NCBI GenBank assembly: GCA_011503125.2
Contig: WWBZ02000016.1
Coordinates: 4,154,001-4,218,000 of the forward strand
Length of the DNA stretch: 64,000 bases
From: Botryosphaeria dothidea
Taxonomy: Eukaryota > Ascomycota > Dothideomycetes > Botryosphaeriales > Botryosphaeriaceae
Direction: 5' to 3'
Shown here in pieces: positions 29,588 through 41,208 of this stretch (position 1 is the stretch's first letter; each line of letters begins with the position of its first letter). The notes beneath the pieces were generated by a model. That model saw only the letters and a program-made list of their open reading frames with translations. It searched no databases and was not told the DNA's origin. The position numbers and the translations under genes are program-made.

Positions 29588-31685
29588 ATGGGAGCCTTGA
29601 CATCCAACATCGATGCAAGTCTAGCCATGCTGGCAGCAATCACCACCGCGGCGTTCATACTTTTCAAAGCTCTCCAGGCCGTATACCGGTTGTGTTTTTG
29701 ATGGAAAATGAGCTCAATCACCTCCGTTATCTGTTATTTGATAGTATATTAGCTTAGTCATTCATTCTGAGATGTCTTGGGGAGCAACACCACGAGCGCC
29801 TTGGCAACTAGGCAATCAAGTCATTCATTCATCGATTCCGACCGATCAAGCACAAAATCCATCGGTTTTCACCCACTCTCTCACTTCCCTGGACCGCGGG
29901 CAGCCAGTATCTCGCGCAACTGGCTTTGGCAACAAATCCAGACCGGAAAACCAGAGGAGGTCTTCGAAAAGCTCCACAACGACTATGGTGAGTATGGGCA
30001 TGCACTGAGCTCCAAGTTTCAAGGCGCCGTCCAACTCTCCCATTCTGCTATTGGGAGTCGAAGCATTCGTCCAGACGCAAGTGTTGCATATTTTTGGTGA
30101 CAAAACTAAACGAATGAATGCTCCGACTCCCCATTATCCGTCACTTCTGAACCCACCACTGACTTCCGCGTACAGATACCAAAGCCCTTCGCATCGCTCC
30201 CAACGAACTCCATATCTCCGACGTCCATCTCTACAAAACCATCTACAGCCAGACCAACCCCTTCCCCAAGTTTCCATCCTTCTACTCCGTCTTCAACGTA
30301 CCGCACTCCCTCTTCGCCGAGACCGAACCCGCGCTGCATACAGAACGCCGCAAGCTGCTCAACCCGCTATTCTCGCGCGCCGGCGTGAATAAGCTCGAGC
30401 CCGTCATCCTCGAGAAGATTCAGAAGATGGGCGCCGAGATCCGCCGTATTGTCGGCAGTGCGGAGAAGGGCAGTTCGGCTGCTGGTAGGTTGATTGATGT
30501 GAGCGACATGGTGCGCTGCGTGACGGTGGACGTGATCAGCGAATTTACATTCGGGCAGACGGCGGGCCTACTGGGCGAGAGAGAGCACGAATTCGGGGCA
30601 GGGTTTCTGGAGGCGTTTGATATCGCGGCGGTTGTACCGTATCAGATACATTATAGTGCCGTGCAGAGGTGGCTGGGGAGGGTGATTCCTTTGGAGTGGG
30701 TTGGAATTGTGGACCCGAAGGTGAAGGAGATGGCGCGGCTTTTGAAGGCAAGTCTGACGTCCTGATGGGCTGAAACACATGTGCTGACGCTGATGGGAAT
30801 AGTTTGCAAGGGATTCGTTCTATGCTTATTCTAAGAGAACGACGACGTCGAGCCCCCCGGTGGTGTTTGACTTCATGAAGTCCGTTCCAGAGCAGCTGCA
30901 GCCTGCCGAGTCTATGGATGTCCTTGTAGCTGGGTCGGACACGACGGCATATACGCTGGCAACCGGTTTGTTCCATATACTACGCCGTCCGGAGCTGAAG
31001 AAGAGGCTCGTGAGGGAAGTACGGGGGGCGTTGCCAAACGGGGAGGACTTGCCTTCATTCACACAGCTTGAGAAGAGCGAATATCTGGTATGCTATCTCT
31101 AACTGATCACAGTCGTGATTTTGTGCTGACTGTTTCTGTAGTGGGCCTGCGTGAAAGAGTCATTGAGGGTTGCCATGCCGGTTCCAGGTATGCTACCACG
31201 TGTAGTGCCGCAGAGGCCACAGCCTTTTGTTGTGGATGGCCAGGTCATTCATCCGGGTGTAAGTGTGCACCAATGGTAATCATGGAGATAAAAGAGAGCT
31301 GACGATGTATTTCTCATAGACTGTCATCGGCATGTCTGCGTACACGATGCACTACAGCACGGAACTCTGGGGTAAAGATGCGAAGGTGTTCAACCCAGAC
31401 CGCTGGCTTGGTCCGGATGGAAAGCATCTGGATTCATGTCTTTGCACCTTTCGTAAAGGATCAAGCCAGTGCATCGGGATTAAGTAAGTCTCAGGTGCTT
31501 TGCTTGCTATCTGGCGCTTAGCTGATTGATTTCACAGCGTTGCACATACAGAAGCCACAATGGTGATGGCCTACTTGTTCCGGAACTTCGATTTGCAGCT
31601 TAAGACGACCGAGTTCAGACATAGGGACGTTTTCACGCAGCAGGTAATGAAGCCTGGTGTCTTGGTGGAGTTTAGTCCTCTATAA
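29588..31685 (+). CDS. Cytochrome P450 monooxygenase, multi-exon
   Basis: Membrane-anchored heme monooxygenase, similar in overall pattern to fungal trichodiene-oxygenase-like P450s. The proposed start at 29,588 opens a short exon with a hydrophobic anchor (ASLAMLAAITTAAFILFKAL). The next exon holds HPLSHFPGPRAAS; the join between these two is uncertain. Later exons are well supported: to 29,987, 30,176-30,747, 30,803-31,087, 31,142-31,258, 31,320-31,483 and 31,538-31,685. Motifs: I-helix AGSDTT, ExxR (KESLR), FNPDRW and the heme loop FRKGSSQCIG. The heme loop has Ser where the family normally has Arg two residues before the Cys ligand. The 30,748-30,802 intron has a GC-AG boundary (GCAAGT). 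The substrate is unknown. Confidence 0.8.
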
Positions 31686-32693
31686 GGCCGGAGGATAAGC
31701 AGATACCGGGGGCTACGCCATCTATTTCCATTTTTGATCCTTTAAGACGAGAGTAAGCTAGACCCAACTTGTGAAACACAGGGATTTTGCATACTGTATC
31801 CTGATCAATGAAACGAAGGCCCGTTTCTTGTTTCAATACTTAAAGAGCCTGGGCCTTTGCCCCGCCCGCCTGCCTGCCAAAAACCTGCTTTCCCTGCCCG
31901 AAAAAGAAAAATCCTCAATGTATTTTGTGTCAACATGCCCTTCCCAAAACCAAACACCATTTCCCACCGATTACTTCCGTCCCAAACGACCCCACTTGAG
32001 CTTCCTCCAGATTCCTCACGTCACCGAGTGCTGCGATGCAGAAGCCACGTACGGCCACTTCAAGCATCAAAAGCTAGACGTCGTACTTCCGCGGCTGTCA
32101 TGTTGAAATGAGCCCTTTGATCATCCTGAACGGGTGTTCTCTTTGGCAGCATCCGCGGCATTGGTCAAGAAAAAGCTCGCGTGGGTGCGGAACCCGTAGG
32201 AAAAAGGGGCGATTTTTTTTTTCAAGAACTCGGATGGGGTGATTTTAGCCATGTGCCTCTGCTGGGGGCAGTGTGAAGCTGGAGGAAGAGATTGAGCGGG
32301 GGTTGGGATCGGGCCTAGTGTGGCTGTGGGCGGAGACGAAAAGGGAATGGCTCCCGATCAGGCAACTTCCACTTAGAACCCTGCGTGTCTTAGGCATCAG
32401 CTGGTCTGTCTTGATCTTTTCTCTTGTGCCGCTCACTGCTGAGGATCTTGCGGTTTCCTTCGTAGGCTTTCATTTCATCGTTACCCGACGTCAACTCCAG
32501 CTACTCACAATTCTGTCAATTTTTCACCGCGAGGACACGTACGTCCAGGTCAGCCGCGGGTCTCCATTGGCCCCTCCACCGTGCTTTCCGAAGTGCAGCT
32601 TGCTGACTTTCTGTCTGGGTCAGCTTTTTGTTTGGACTGTGTTCCATCAACACTCACCTCGCTTCTTGCCCCGCGCATCTCCAACCCGTCATT
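31686..32693. other. Intergenic region, no gene recognised
   Basis: Only short overlapping frames on both strands without domain features. There is a short poly-T run near 32,213. It separates the P450 3' end from the 3' end of the minus-strand gene at 32,694. Confidence 0.5.
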
Positions 32694-33203
32694 TCAGCCC
32701 TCAGGTTCCTCTTCGGCCTCCAGTATGCAGTCAATCATGCAGTCCAAGCCTTGCTCGACCTCCTCCTCGCTCAGCCACTCCATCTCGCGCAACAGCCGCA
32801 TGCCCTTTTCGACCCACGTCTGACAGTTGAACTCCCGGTCCGAATTCTCAATTGGAACGCCCGCCAGCAATTGCACCACCTCGCTCTTGGTCGTTTCTTT
32901 CCTCAGCGTGCCCACCAAGACGTCCTTGACAAGCGTCCTCCCCAAGTCCTGGCTGGCGTCGTATTTGTCCCACACTTGGAAGCCGAGCTCACCCGGAGGC
33001 CCGGTGATGTGAACAACCAGTGTGTTTCCCGCGGAACCGTCGGGATTCTCCACGAAGAGCGGCCGGAAGCTGAGAGCGGTATGGCGGTGTCTCTGGTAGT
33101 CCAGCGGCTCTCCCTTGAAGACGAGAATGCTCACGCACATGGGCGAGGCCTGCTGGGCGGCGGCGTCGTCGACCACAAGCTGCTGATCACGTTCCGACGA
33201 CAT
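32694..33203 (-). CDS. Uncharacterised fungal protein
   Basis: 169 aa from the ATG at 33,203 (MSSERDQQ); an in-frame ATG upstream at 33,314 would add 37 residues of less ordered sequence. No signal peptide or membrane segment. The central part (VSILVFKGEPLDYQRHRHTA, then VVHITGPPGELGFQVWDKYD) alternates hydrophobic and polar residues like a beta-rich domain. The C terminus is acidic and helical (EWLSEEEVEQGLDCMIDCIL). I do not recognise the family with certainty and infer no function. Codon use is like that of the neighbouring host genes, and the length of the open frame on one strand argues that it is real. Confidence 0.55.
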   Translation of the reverse strand: MSSERDQQLVVDDAAAQQASPMCVSILVFKGEPLDYQRHRHTALSFRPLFVENPDGSAGNTLVVHITGPPGELGFQVWDKYDASQDLGRTLVKDVLVGTLRKETTKSEVVQLLAGVPIENSDREFNCQTWVEKGMRLLREMEWLSEEEVEQGLDCMIDCILEAEEEPEG

Positions 33204-33314
33204 GGTTTTGGGTCGGGTGCCGGCTCGAAAAAAAATTGGGAGGGCAGCTTCGACTCCTCTGTCCTGGGCGTCGAGCTTTTCTTCAGTCTTGCTCATCGAG
33301 GCCGGGGCCAGCAT

Positions 33315-36300
33315 CCGGTTCGCATCACTTTATGCTTAGTATGACGGGGGGAAGGCAAGTTTCCACAGCCCCGTTGTTCCATCTATTCTCGAATCGGGTG
33401 GTGCGATGTCTCAGCTGCCTGAGGACGCCCAACCTGCAGATTGGCCCCTTCAAGCGCCCGACCGAGTCAGTGCTCACTGCCGTCTGCTCCCGCGGATTCG
33501 CTCGTCTGCGCTTGCGGCTGTTCCCGCACGTTGCGGTGGCCACTGCTCTGCTCCCCCATCAATAGCGATTATAGGGTATATTTCCTAATCCAGCAGGCAT
33601 CGCTTCAGTTATTTCCGCGCCGTACGCGTTGCCTGCTCGTACCGCCTGATCTGCGCGACCACCTTCCGCCAAAGCAGCCACATTTGCGCTGCCAACCCGC
33701 TGCTGCTCTTTCATGCTGCATCCACTTCCAAACGGGCCCACCGGTGACGGCATTCTGGGCTCAACAGCCGGCACCGCGGAGGCGGAAAATGGCCATGGAG
33801 CACAGACGACATGCGGCACGTGGCCGCTGGGAGATTGAGAGACACACTCGTCATCTGCAAGACAAGCAACAGACACCCGTTTCCCTCGAAGATCCATCCC
33901 GCATCCGTGTCCCAAGTGCTCAGGGTCCGCCCGCCGGGACGTGGTTTCAATACTTGCGAACGGGTGCCGCTTCTTTTTTTGACCTCTCCTCTTCCCGTTT
34001 CCCCTGCCGTGACTGAGGATCGGATGGGTAAATTTGCGCTTTCGGAAGAGACTCCGGAAGCTGGGGGGCGTGAGGACAGTGATCCCGGACCGGACATAAT
34101 GTCCCAAACCGGGCCGAGCGCCAGGCAGAAGTTCCTTCTCCCACGCCGTTGAAAGGCTCAACGGCCTGTGTGGCCCTCCGCAGGATCAGGGCGGCAGATC
34201 ATCATGCGGATCCACCTCTCCTTATCTCGCTTCCGCAACACAGCCGAAATTCCTCTTTACCAACCATCAATTTGATTACCGACAACCGCTTCGAAATTTG
34301 CTTCTCTGAAATTTCAACGGCCGAGCCGAGGCTCTATTGAACGACGACACGAGACTCCCTTGGATCTGTCGTGTCTTTTTCTCTTTTCCTTTCCATTTTT
34401 AGTCCAAGATGCTGATTACACAAGACGTGCTTTCGACCTGCTTTTCTGGATTGTCATAATTCCCCGAGCCGCTCGACCAGACGCCCGAAGTTTCCGATCG
34501 AGACTGCCGTACATCCCTGACTTTATTGGAATGGGGCTATCGACTATTGACCTGATCCCATTGTAGATCCGGAGTGTTCCCTTGAGCAAGGCACGCACGA
34601 TGATGTAATCAACCTTCTTTGGAGTCCCGCGGCGTGCGTCAAACGCCGGGAAGACATGCTTTCGGTGAAAGACAACGGCAAGAGTAAAGCTGAGGAAAGC
34701 CCAGCGGATTTGGAAAGCCGAGGAGAAGCGCTCCATCAACGAATGATTGCGTCCGGCAGCGAGGCCATTCATTCGGTCCAGGAAGATTTCCAGTAGCAGG
34801 TATAGAGATGGGTCGAAGAGGCACACCCCCAGGAAACCCTGCACCAATCACGCTCACACGACAGTCATGTGGACGCCTTCTCTGTTCCAGCTTGATATAG
34901 AAACCGCTTCGCAAATCTGAACCTCGTATTACGAATCTCGGGGTCGCTTCGCCCTCGCTTAGAACCCTGGGCCACGGTACGGGAACCGCAGTTCCTACGG
35001 CCGGACCATGAGACATCCCCCGTCTTTCTAGAAATTGCCTAACCTCATCAAGTAGGCTGCTCGGAAACGCGTTGAATTCGCTGGCCGCCTTTTTCGCCGT
35101 TCGTTCGGTAAGCATAAAGATCTTCTATAGGGCATTCTATTGGATGCTGATCGCAACCCAACCACACGTGGCAGTGATCATCAGGAACGGGAGCTCGAAC
35201 CACAAAGCCAAGTATTAAACTTTCGTCGAACTGTGCCACCTGCGCCGTTGGGTTTCTAATTCGAGAGCCCGGTGTTGGTCCACGTATCGATTGTCGACGA
35301 TGACGATGGTCTGCGATAAGGGAGTCGAGCGTCTTGCTCAACCCCTCTCCCGGCCGACTTCTGCACAGGAGTCCGATCGTGTTGATCTTCGATATATGGC
35401 ACACATCATTCAATTTGCCGCTCGCGGCATTCGTCAGCAGTCACACTTGACCTCCGTCATGATCTTCAACAGCGTTGATCAGCTGACGTTTCCCAAGCAC
35501 AGTCTGATAAGCAACAAAATTTTAAGAAAATGTGATGGCTGACGTCACAGAGTCTTTTTTCCCTCTCCCTCTCTATCATCGTATAGAGGGGTGCTGTAGC
35601 CGACGTTGGGCAGAGATGATCCCTCAACAAACATGAATCGCATGGGCAATCGAGGCAGTCACCCGGATAGCTACGTCACTGGAAGCATGATACACTTGTG
35701 TCTGGGCGAATGCTCCAGCTCTCTATAGCAGCTTTGATATTGGTCTGTCTGTTTCGTTCTCTGAGTAATTATTGGTCCTCCGTGGCACATGCCTCTCGCC
35801 CACCCAACGCTGATCCGCCTTAGCGAAAGCCAGAAGACCAACAGCCGAGCGAGAAGAAGTCCGTCACACTCGTCTCAACATCATTGATGACCCAAGCCAT
35901 AAACTGTGCTATGAAAACGGTGCGGCTTTGGCGGAGGAGGTGCCTAATGAGGAGATTGAGTATCATGGCTCGAATTACGACTCTTGAAGCTCCAGCGTCA
36001 TCCAGCACGACTGCTGAACGTCCAGAATACTGCCATACCAGCGCATTTGGCGGCTCGTACGCCGGCACTACGTCCACCCGCAAGTCCGCAGCCTTCCGCA
36101 TCTTTGGTTGTGACGTATGACGCTTTGGCTGGAGGGGTTGAGAAAGGCAATTCACGCTTCTTCCATGGACCGCCCACTTTCCATGCCAAAGCCACCATCT
36201 GCCCCATTGACGTGGACGCAGGTCAAGGCTGGCCGCAGCCGGACGGTGACCGCGGCGAAGTAGGGTACCAGACGGACACAGTGTCTCTCATAACACATCC

Positions 36301-36339
36301 CAACGGGAGCAAAGGAAGACCAAAGTGCTGAAGGCGGTG
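33315..36339. other. 3-kb gene-poor region
   Basis: Several overlapping frames of 60-200 codons occur on both strands (for example 33,559-34,161, 34,416-34,847, 34,639-35,115 and 35,048-35,413, all minus), but none shows a conserved domain, a consistent splice pattern or one clear coding strand. I call no gene here. Confidence 0.45.
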
Positions 36340-37788
36340 CTATTCTCTTCTTGTCAGAGACAGAAGCTCCACACTGCAATCCTCCTTCCCCAGTCTCACC
36401 TCCGCTTCGAGGGAATCCGTAGGAGAGTCCACACGTGCGTAGCCTGTACTAATGTGATGCTCCCCCGCATCTTCTACTTCCGCTGCGTCATCATCCATCA
36501 GTCGCGTTTTCAGCTCGTCGGGATCCCTGCTCTTCAAGCCCAAGAGGATCATGAGTTGCCGAAGAATAGAATAGGTCCCACCGGACTCAATCCATCTCTC
36601 CTTCATGCTCTCTAAAGTCCCGTTGAACGTTTCCGCCCCGAGCTTGTGATAGATCAAACCGCAGAGGGAAATAGAATATCCGAATGCTTGTATCAGGGTG
36701 ACGGGGTCCCCAAAGATGATGATAGAGGCAAAGACAAGCAGGATGTCCTTGAGAACACCACACAGAGTCAGAACGACCGCAGACGTCTTGTCTATCAGAA
36801 AGACGACAGAGACATTGAGGAGGAAAGCCACGCAGGCATTGGCAAGCAGGGTCAAGGGGCCGGCCCTGTAGATGTCTGCCATCTGCAGCGTAGGCACCTC
36901 CCAGATGAGAGTTGCGACGCCGTTCATGAGAGCACAGGCGGGAGCAAAGTAGTAGAGAGACACCAGCGGGTCCATCTTGAACTCGGATGAGCTGAGGAGC
37001 TTCTGCACCATCACCAGCCGGATCGCCTCGAAGACGATGCCGGCCATCTGGATGAAGAAGCCGAGCACGTCGAGCTTTATCTCGCCGAAGGAGGCGATGA
37101 TGACGCCGACGACGATGATGGAGACTTTTCCGAGGGTTGAGATGTTGACGGGTGCTACGCCGAGGGCCCATGAGGCGAGTAGTGTTGCTATGGCGTTCGT
37201 GGCCTCCGTACGTTAGCCAAACACTTCAAAGATAGGAGGGGGGAACACACCTTCAGCATTTGGATGAAGGATACGCTCAAGTACAGGTATGCGAGATTTC
37301 CGTATACAAGCGAAAGAGAGTAAAAGATAGCAATGGGCATGATGGCCTTCAGATAGACCTGCCTGGTCATCGGCAGATCATGCCTTGAGTCCAAAATCTT
37401 GGTGCTGTAGGCTAGGACCTGGGTCATGACAGTAGCAAAAAGCAAGTGCCAACTTGTTAGAAAGAGTGCTTGGCTATATCAGCGTTGTCATTCATCCTTT
37501 GCAAAGTGACATCTACTTACGAAATTCGAACCGAGCGGTGTGTAGGATCCATTTGTTGAAGATGATGACGCCTGAGCTGGCAGCAATCCATGCTCTTGAG
37601 AGAAAGTCAGCCTACAGGTACGCCAAGTATGTTTGTATGACCTACATCACATATGCAGCAGCAGGGACAGATAGCTTCCGATCCCCGTTCTGCACGACCG
37701 GGGCTGGGAGAGAACGTTCCGAGGCAATGTCAGACGCATTGCAACCATCAACAGTCTCAGTCAACCCGTTCGTTTCAACGGTTGACAT
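36340..37788 (-). CDS. Triose-phosphate/nucleotide-sugar transporter-like membrane protein (TPT/SLC35 type)
   Basis: Four exons: 37,646-37,788, 37,521-37,594, 37,251-37,468 and 36,340-37,203, all with GT-AG introns of about 50 nt, giving about 432 aa. After a polar N terminus of about 47 residues, the TPT signature follows (FNKWIL, then FLTSWHLLFATVMTQ). About ten hydrophobic segments are visible, including VSIIVVGVIIASFGEI, LDVLGFFIQMAGIVFEAIRL and VVLTLCGVLKDILLVFASIIIF. The C-terminal tail is acidic and cytosolic. Family members exchange phosphorylated sugars or nucleotide sugars across Golgi/ER or plastid-type membranes; the substrate here is unknown. The last exon alone encodes over half of the protein. 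Confidence 0.85.
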
Positions 37789-38958
37789 GGCTGCCGCCCA
37801 ATTGCTTTAGGAATCACAGATAGGTGAAAGGGCATGTATAGAAGCACTGGTTGAGGTATCAATCTCTGCTCATTTAATAGCCTGCAAGGAGTCCATTTAA
37901 AGCGAACCACATCTCGTGTGTGACCAACAAAATTAGTGCTCTGAGCCCCGTCAAGCAGAAATCTGACACTATCTCGATCTCTTCAGGCGATGCTGGCGCG
38001 ACTAAGCGAGCAGAAGCTCGGGAAGCTTGCAGTGCTCACCCACATCAGGCTTGGCGCCCAGCCCGGCACCGGACGACTGTGCAGGGGGGTATTACAGCCG
38101 GTGGTTGACGGTACCGGACTCGTAAAATATAACTTTGTGGGGGTTGGAAGCATTTATCCAGATATAAGTTTATCGCCCCTTATTAATAAAGCCGTCTTGA
38201 AGAATATCTCTACCCTCCATGATAGTGTTAATTCGATCCTTTTGAACCTGTTGGTAGAAATCTCGCATTTAGCGCTAACAATCGACTGCAAAACCCCTCG
38301 ATACGGTTCAGTGTGGATCCGGGGGGAGGCTGTTGAGGTACAGGAGAAGGACTGCTCAAAAGATCTTATTAGATCTCTTGGTATTCGGTATTTTAGTTCC
38401 GTTTAGGTTTCTTTTTGAATTGTCGATGATATCTGAAAGACTTTGTAAGATTTCTTCTTAGGCTTATACACATAAGAAAATCAACAGATCATCTCACACA
38501 AATATAAGCTCGGTACAATCTTAAGATGCTAAGACTCCAAGGCTTAGAGAGACTAGAGGCGGGAGAATAATACTAAATAGGCGTATGATACGTGGTGACC
38601 GCCCATCCATCAGCTGAGATACGTCATCTTTACGCCCAGGAAAGCCACCACAATGTGGTGGGTGGTGGGTGTGGGAGTTGTATCAGCACCCCTGCAAGAG
38701 GCATCCCGGAGGGTGAGGGTTGCATATGAGTGTGGGGTTTATACCGAGTGGGGGCTATCCGCCAGGTGACATGATAAATGAAACGACCTCGTATATGCAG
38801 GTGCCGCAGAATCCAGATATGACTGAGCACTGCTTGTAGGAAAGTGAAGAATACATGGTCCGGCTTTTCTTGCCTTTCTTTTCTTTTTTCATGATGCAGG
38901 GTGGCATATATTTCGAGAAATCCTGGCGGCAAAGGACGGGCTAAACTATACCAACGCA
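37789..38958. other. Intergenic region, no gene recognised
   Basis: Contains one open frame at 37,990-38,406 (plus, 138 aa) with no recognised domain and AT-rich codon use unlike neighbouring genes. It may be an old repeat remnant. The rest looks like promoter sequence of the gene at 38,959. Confidence 0.45.
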
Positions 38959-40368
38959 ATGAATAGTGTTATCCTCTTTGTGAAAAAAAGTCTTATTTCA
39001 GCCGCCATTGTCCTGGTTGTCTCTCTTTCACTCATAATATACTCTTTACCACAACTACCGCCACTATCTCCGCAATGGGATCAAAATGTCAACCATGGCA
39101 TCAGTATGCCATGGTCTGGCCTTAACGCAACAATATCCGGCTCCTACTGCGATGCCATCCCTGATGGCTTCTTCGAAGACGTCCAAATCATCATGAAGAC
39201 AGGCACTTCCGAGGTCCATGATAGGCTTGCAACACATCTCCTTAGCAACTCGCAGTGCGTTCCCGACCTTTTGATATTCTCCGACGCAGCTCTGCGCATG
39301 GGCCCGTACAAAATCCACGACGCTCTCGACAGCCTTCCAACCTCGTATACTGAGACCGTGCCTGAATTTAGTCTCTGGCGAGACCTGCAGGGCGCGCTTG
39401 CCGAAGGCCACCAGCTCTCCTCGGTCAACATCGACTTCCGCCGGGCGTGGACACTGGACAAATACAAGTTCCTACCTATGGTCGACAAGACTTTTGCGCT
39501 GGCGCCGAACAAGAAATGGTACTTCTTCGTCGAGGCGGATACGTACGTCTTCTGGGGCAACTTTGCGCGGTGGATACGCCAGTTGGACCCAGAACGACCC
39601 CGGTACCTGGGAATCCCTATGCTGCATGGCGACGTTCTCTTTGCGTACGGTGGCGCCGGCTACCTACTCTCCTCCGCTGCGATGCGGAAGCTTCTCATCG
39701 ACAACAGGCCACCCGGTGCAGATAAGCCAGGCAGCACACAATTTGGCGTCGACCTGCAGCATCTCTGTTGCGGCGATACCGGCCTCGCCCTGGCGCTGAG
39801 GAAAGTCGGCATTGAGATGACATCATACTGGCCGATGCTCAACGGGCACAACTGGGTTGATGTGCCGTATGGGTGGGGTCAGTGGTGTCATCCGCTGGTG
39901 ACGCTGCATCACATGAAGCCGGAGGACCTGACCCATATGATGGAGATCGAGTTGAGTAGAGAGGATCCGGCGGCGCCCTTCCTCATGGAAGATCTGTTCA
40001 ATGCTACAGTAGGACAAGAATTGCCGACCGAGCGCAGGGACTGGGACGTCAAGGACGATGAGATACTCACTAGGTGGAACGAGTACGATGATCAGGAGCG
40101 TTTCGAGGCCGGAACTTGGAGGGACGATGTCCAACAGAACTCGTACAGCTCGAAAGAGAGCTGTCAAAGGGCTTGTGAAGAGAGAGCGGATTGTGTTCAG
40201 TGGAGCTATAGAGGGTACAAGTGCGGCATGGGCCGTGTGTTCAGACTGGGGAAACCCACACCTCCAGCCGGCTCGAAGCAGTTCTTTACTGGCTGGATAC
40301 CCTCAAGGATCGATCAATTGAGGGAGGACACACCGTGTAAGGGACCGAAATGGATTGAGCATGAGTAG
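38959..40368 (+). CDS. Fringe-like glycosyltransferase (GT31 type), type II membrane protein
   Basis: 469 aa in a single exon. An N-terminal signal anchor (residues about 8-30, SLISAAIVLVVSLSLIIYSL) follows a short basic segment, as in Golgi type II glycosyltransferases. The catalytic core has KKWYFFVEADTYVFW (an acidic D/E-x-D-type metal/nucleotide-sugar motif), RYLGIPMLHGDVLFAYGGAGY and CCGDTGLALALRKVGI, the pattern of fungal GT31 proteins. A C-terminal cysteine-rich segment (SCQRACEERADCVQWSYRG) looks like a PAN/Apple-type module. Predicted to transfer a sugar, possibly galactose, in the Golgi lumen. Acceptor unknown. Confidence 0.8.
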   Translation: MNSVILFVKKSLISAAIVLVVSLSLIIYSLPQLPPLSPQWDQNVNHGISMPWSGLNATISGSYCDAIPDGFFEDVQIIMKTGTSEVHDRLATHLLSNSQCVPDLLIFSDAALRMGPYKIHDALDSLPTSYTETVPEFSLWRDLQGALAEGHQLSSVNIDFRRAWTLDKYKFLPMVDKTFALAPNKKWYFFVEADTYVFWGNFARWIRQLDPERPRYLGIPMLHGDVLFAYGGAGYLLSSAAMRKLLIDNRPPGADKPGSTQFGVDLQHLCCGDTGLALALRKVGIEMTSYWPMLNGHNWVDVPYGWGQWCHPLVTLHHMKPEDLTHMMEIELSREDPAAPFLMEDLFNATVGQELPTERRDWDVKDDEILTRWNEYDDQERFEAGTWRDDVQQNSYSSKESCQRACEERADCVQWSYRGYKCGMGRVFRLGKPTPPAGSKQFFTGWIPSRIDQLREDTPCKGPKWIEHE

Positions 40369-41208
40369 GGCATACGGGGAATTATCGTTGCTGCAAAGCG
40401 TCGGGCCAAAGGCACACTGCCTTCGCAATTCTTATCCCGCTGTTCTTCTGTTGCATCTATTCCTCCATCCGAGTCGTTAGCCTTTGAACTGTGAAAGCAG
40501 CACTATCTAGCCTCTCTCTCTCTCTCTCTCTTCTAATTTTTATTATTAAAAAGAAGTGCTTTACTTTATTAACTATCTGCAAGGGTATCCGCACCCATGA
40601 CCCTATGGACCCTGTCATATCTGGCTATCCGATTATATTCGGAATAGCGTCTGAACCTAGTTTTTCTATACCGAAATACATGCAGGAAGTCAAGATGAGT
40701 CCCAATTTCTCAGGGTGGCAGGGGTGGGCGTCTGATAGGAAGGTGTGACAGCTAACTGACAGCGGGAAGCGCGTTATCCGTGTATCGGAGATCTATCGAC
40801 CACTGAAAAGAGCGAAATCTGGTGGGTTCGACCTATGAAATTCCAAGTTGAGTTCAGACACTACCTGTTCAAATCCTCCCTATCCTCCAAATCCTTCTCG
40901 CTACCGGTCGGCTGCAATGCCTTCCTGTGAAGTGGCAAACTCGCAAAACCTGACCACAATGTGGAGCCCCCCACTGCCAATGCTCCTCCAATACGGTATC
41001 ATAGCGATATCGGGCTTGGCTATAGAGCCGATTTTCTTGGAAGAAAAAAGCAGAGACCCACACGCTGTAACGGTGTCATGCTTTCCGCGGAGGAATACAA
41101 GTTGATATCATCCCGATATCAACTGTGGCATGAATTGCAGATATACTATGCCATGTAAACCTGTTGCAGCACCCGCGTAGCTACGAGAGGATTTTGTATC
41201 GTCTCGAT
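40369..41208. other. Intergenic region with a (CT)n microsatellite
   Basis: A CT run at about 40,511-40,532 is followed by an AT-rich stretch. No convincing coding region; probably the 3' UTR of the glycosyltransferase and the promoter of the next gene. Confidence 0.5.

Noticed and set aside
33559..34161. 200-aa minus-strand ORF
   Set aside because: Composition is mixed, no domain is visible, and similar lengths are open on the plus strand, so it is probably a chance ORF.
34416..35413. Three overlapping minus-strand ORFs of 121-158 aa
   Set aside because: No recognised domain, no consistent intron solution joining them, and competing frames of similar length on the other strand.
37990..38406. 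138-aa plus-strand ORF
   Set aside because: AT-rich, no recognised domain, and no start or splice context; more likely an old repeat remnant than a gene.
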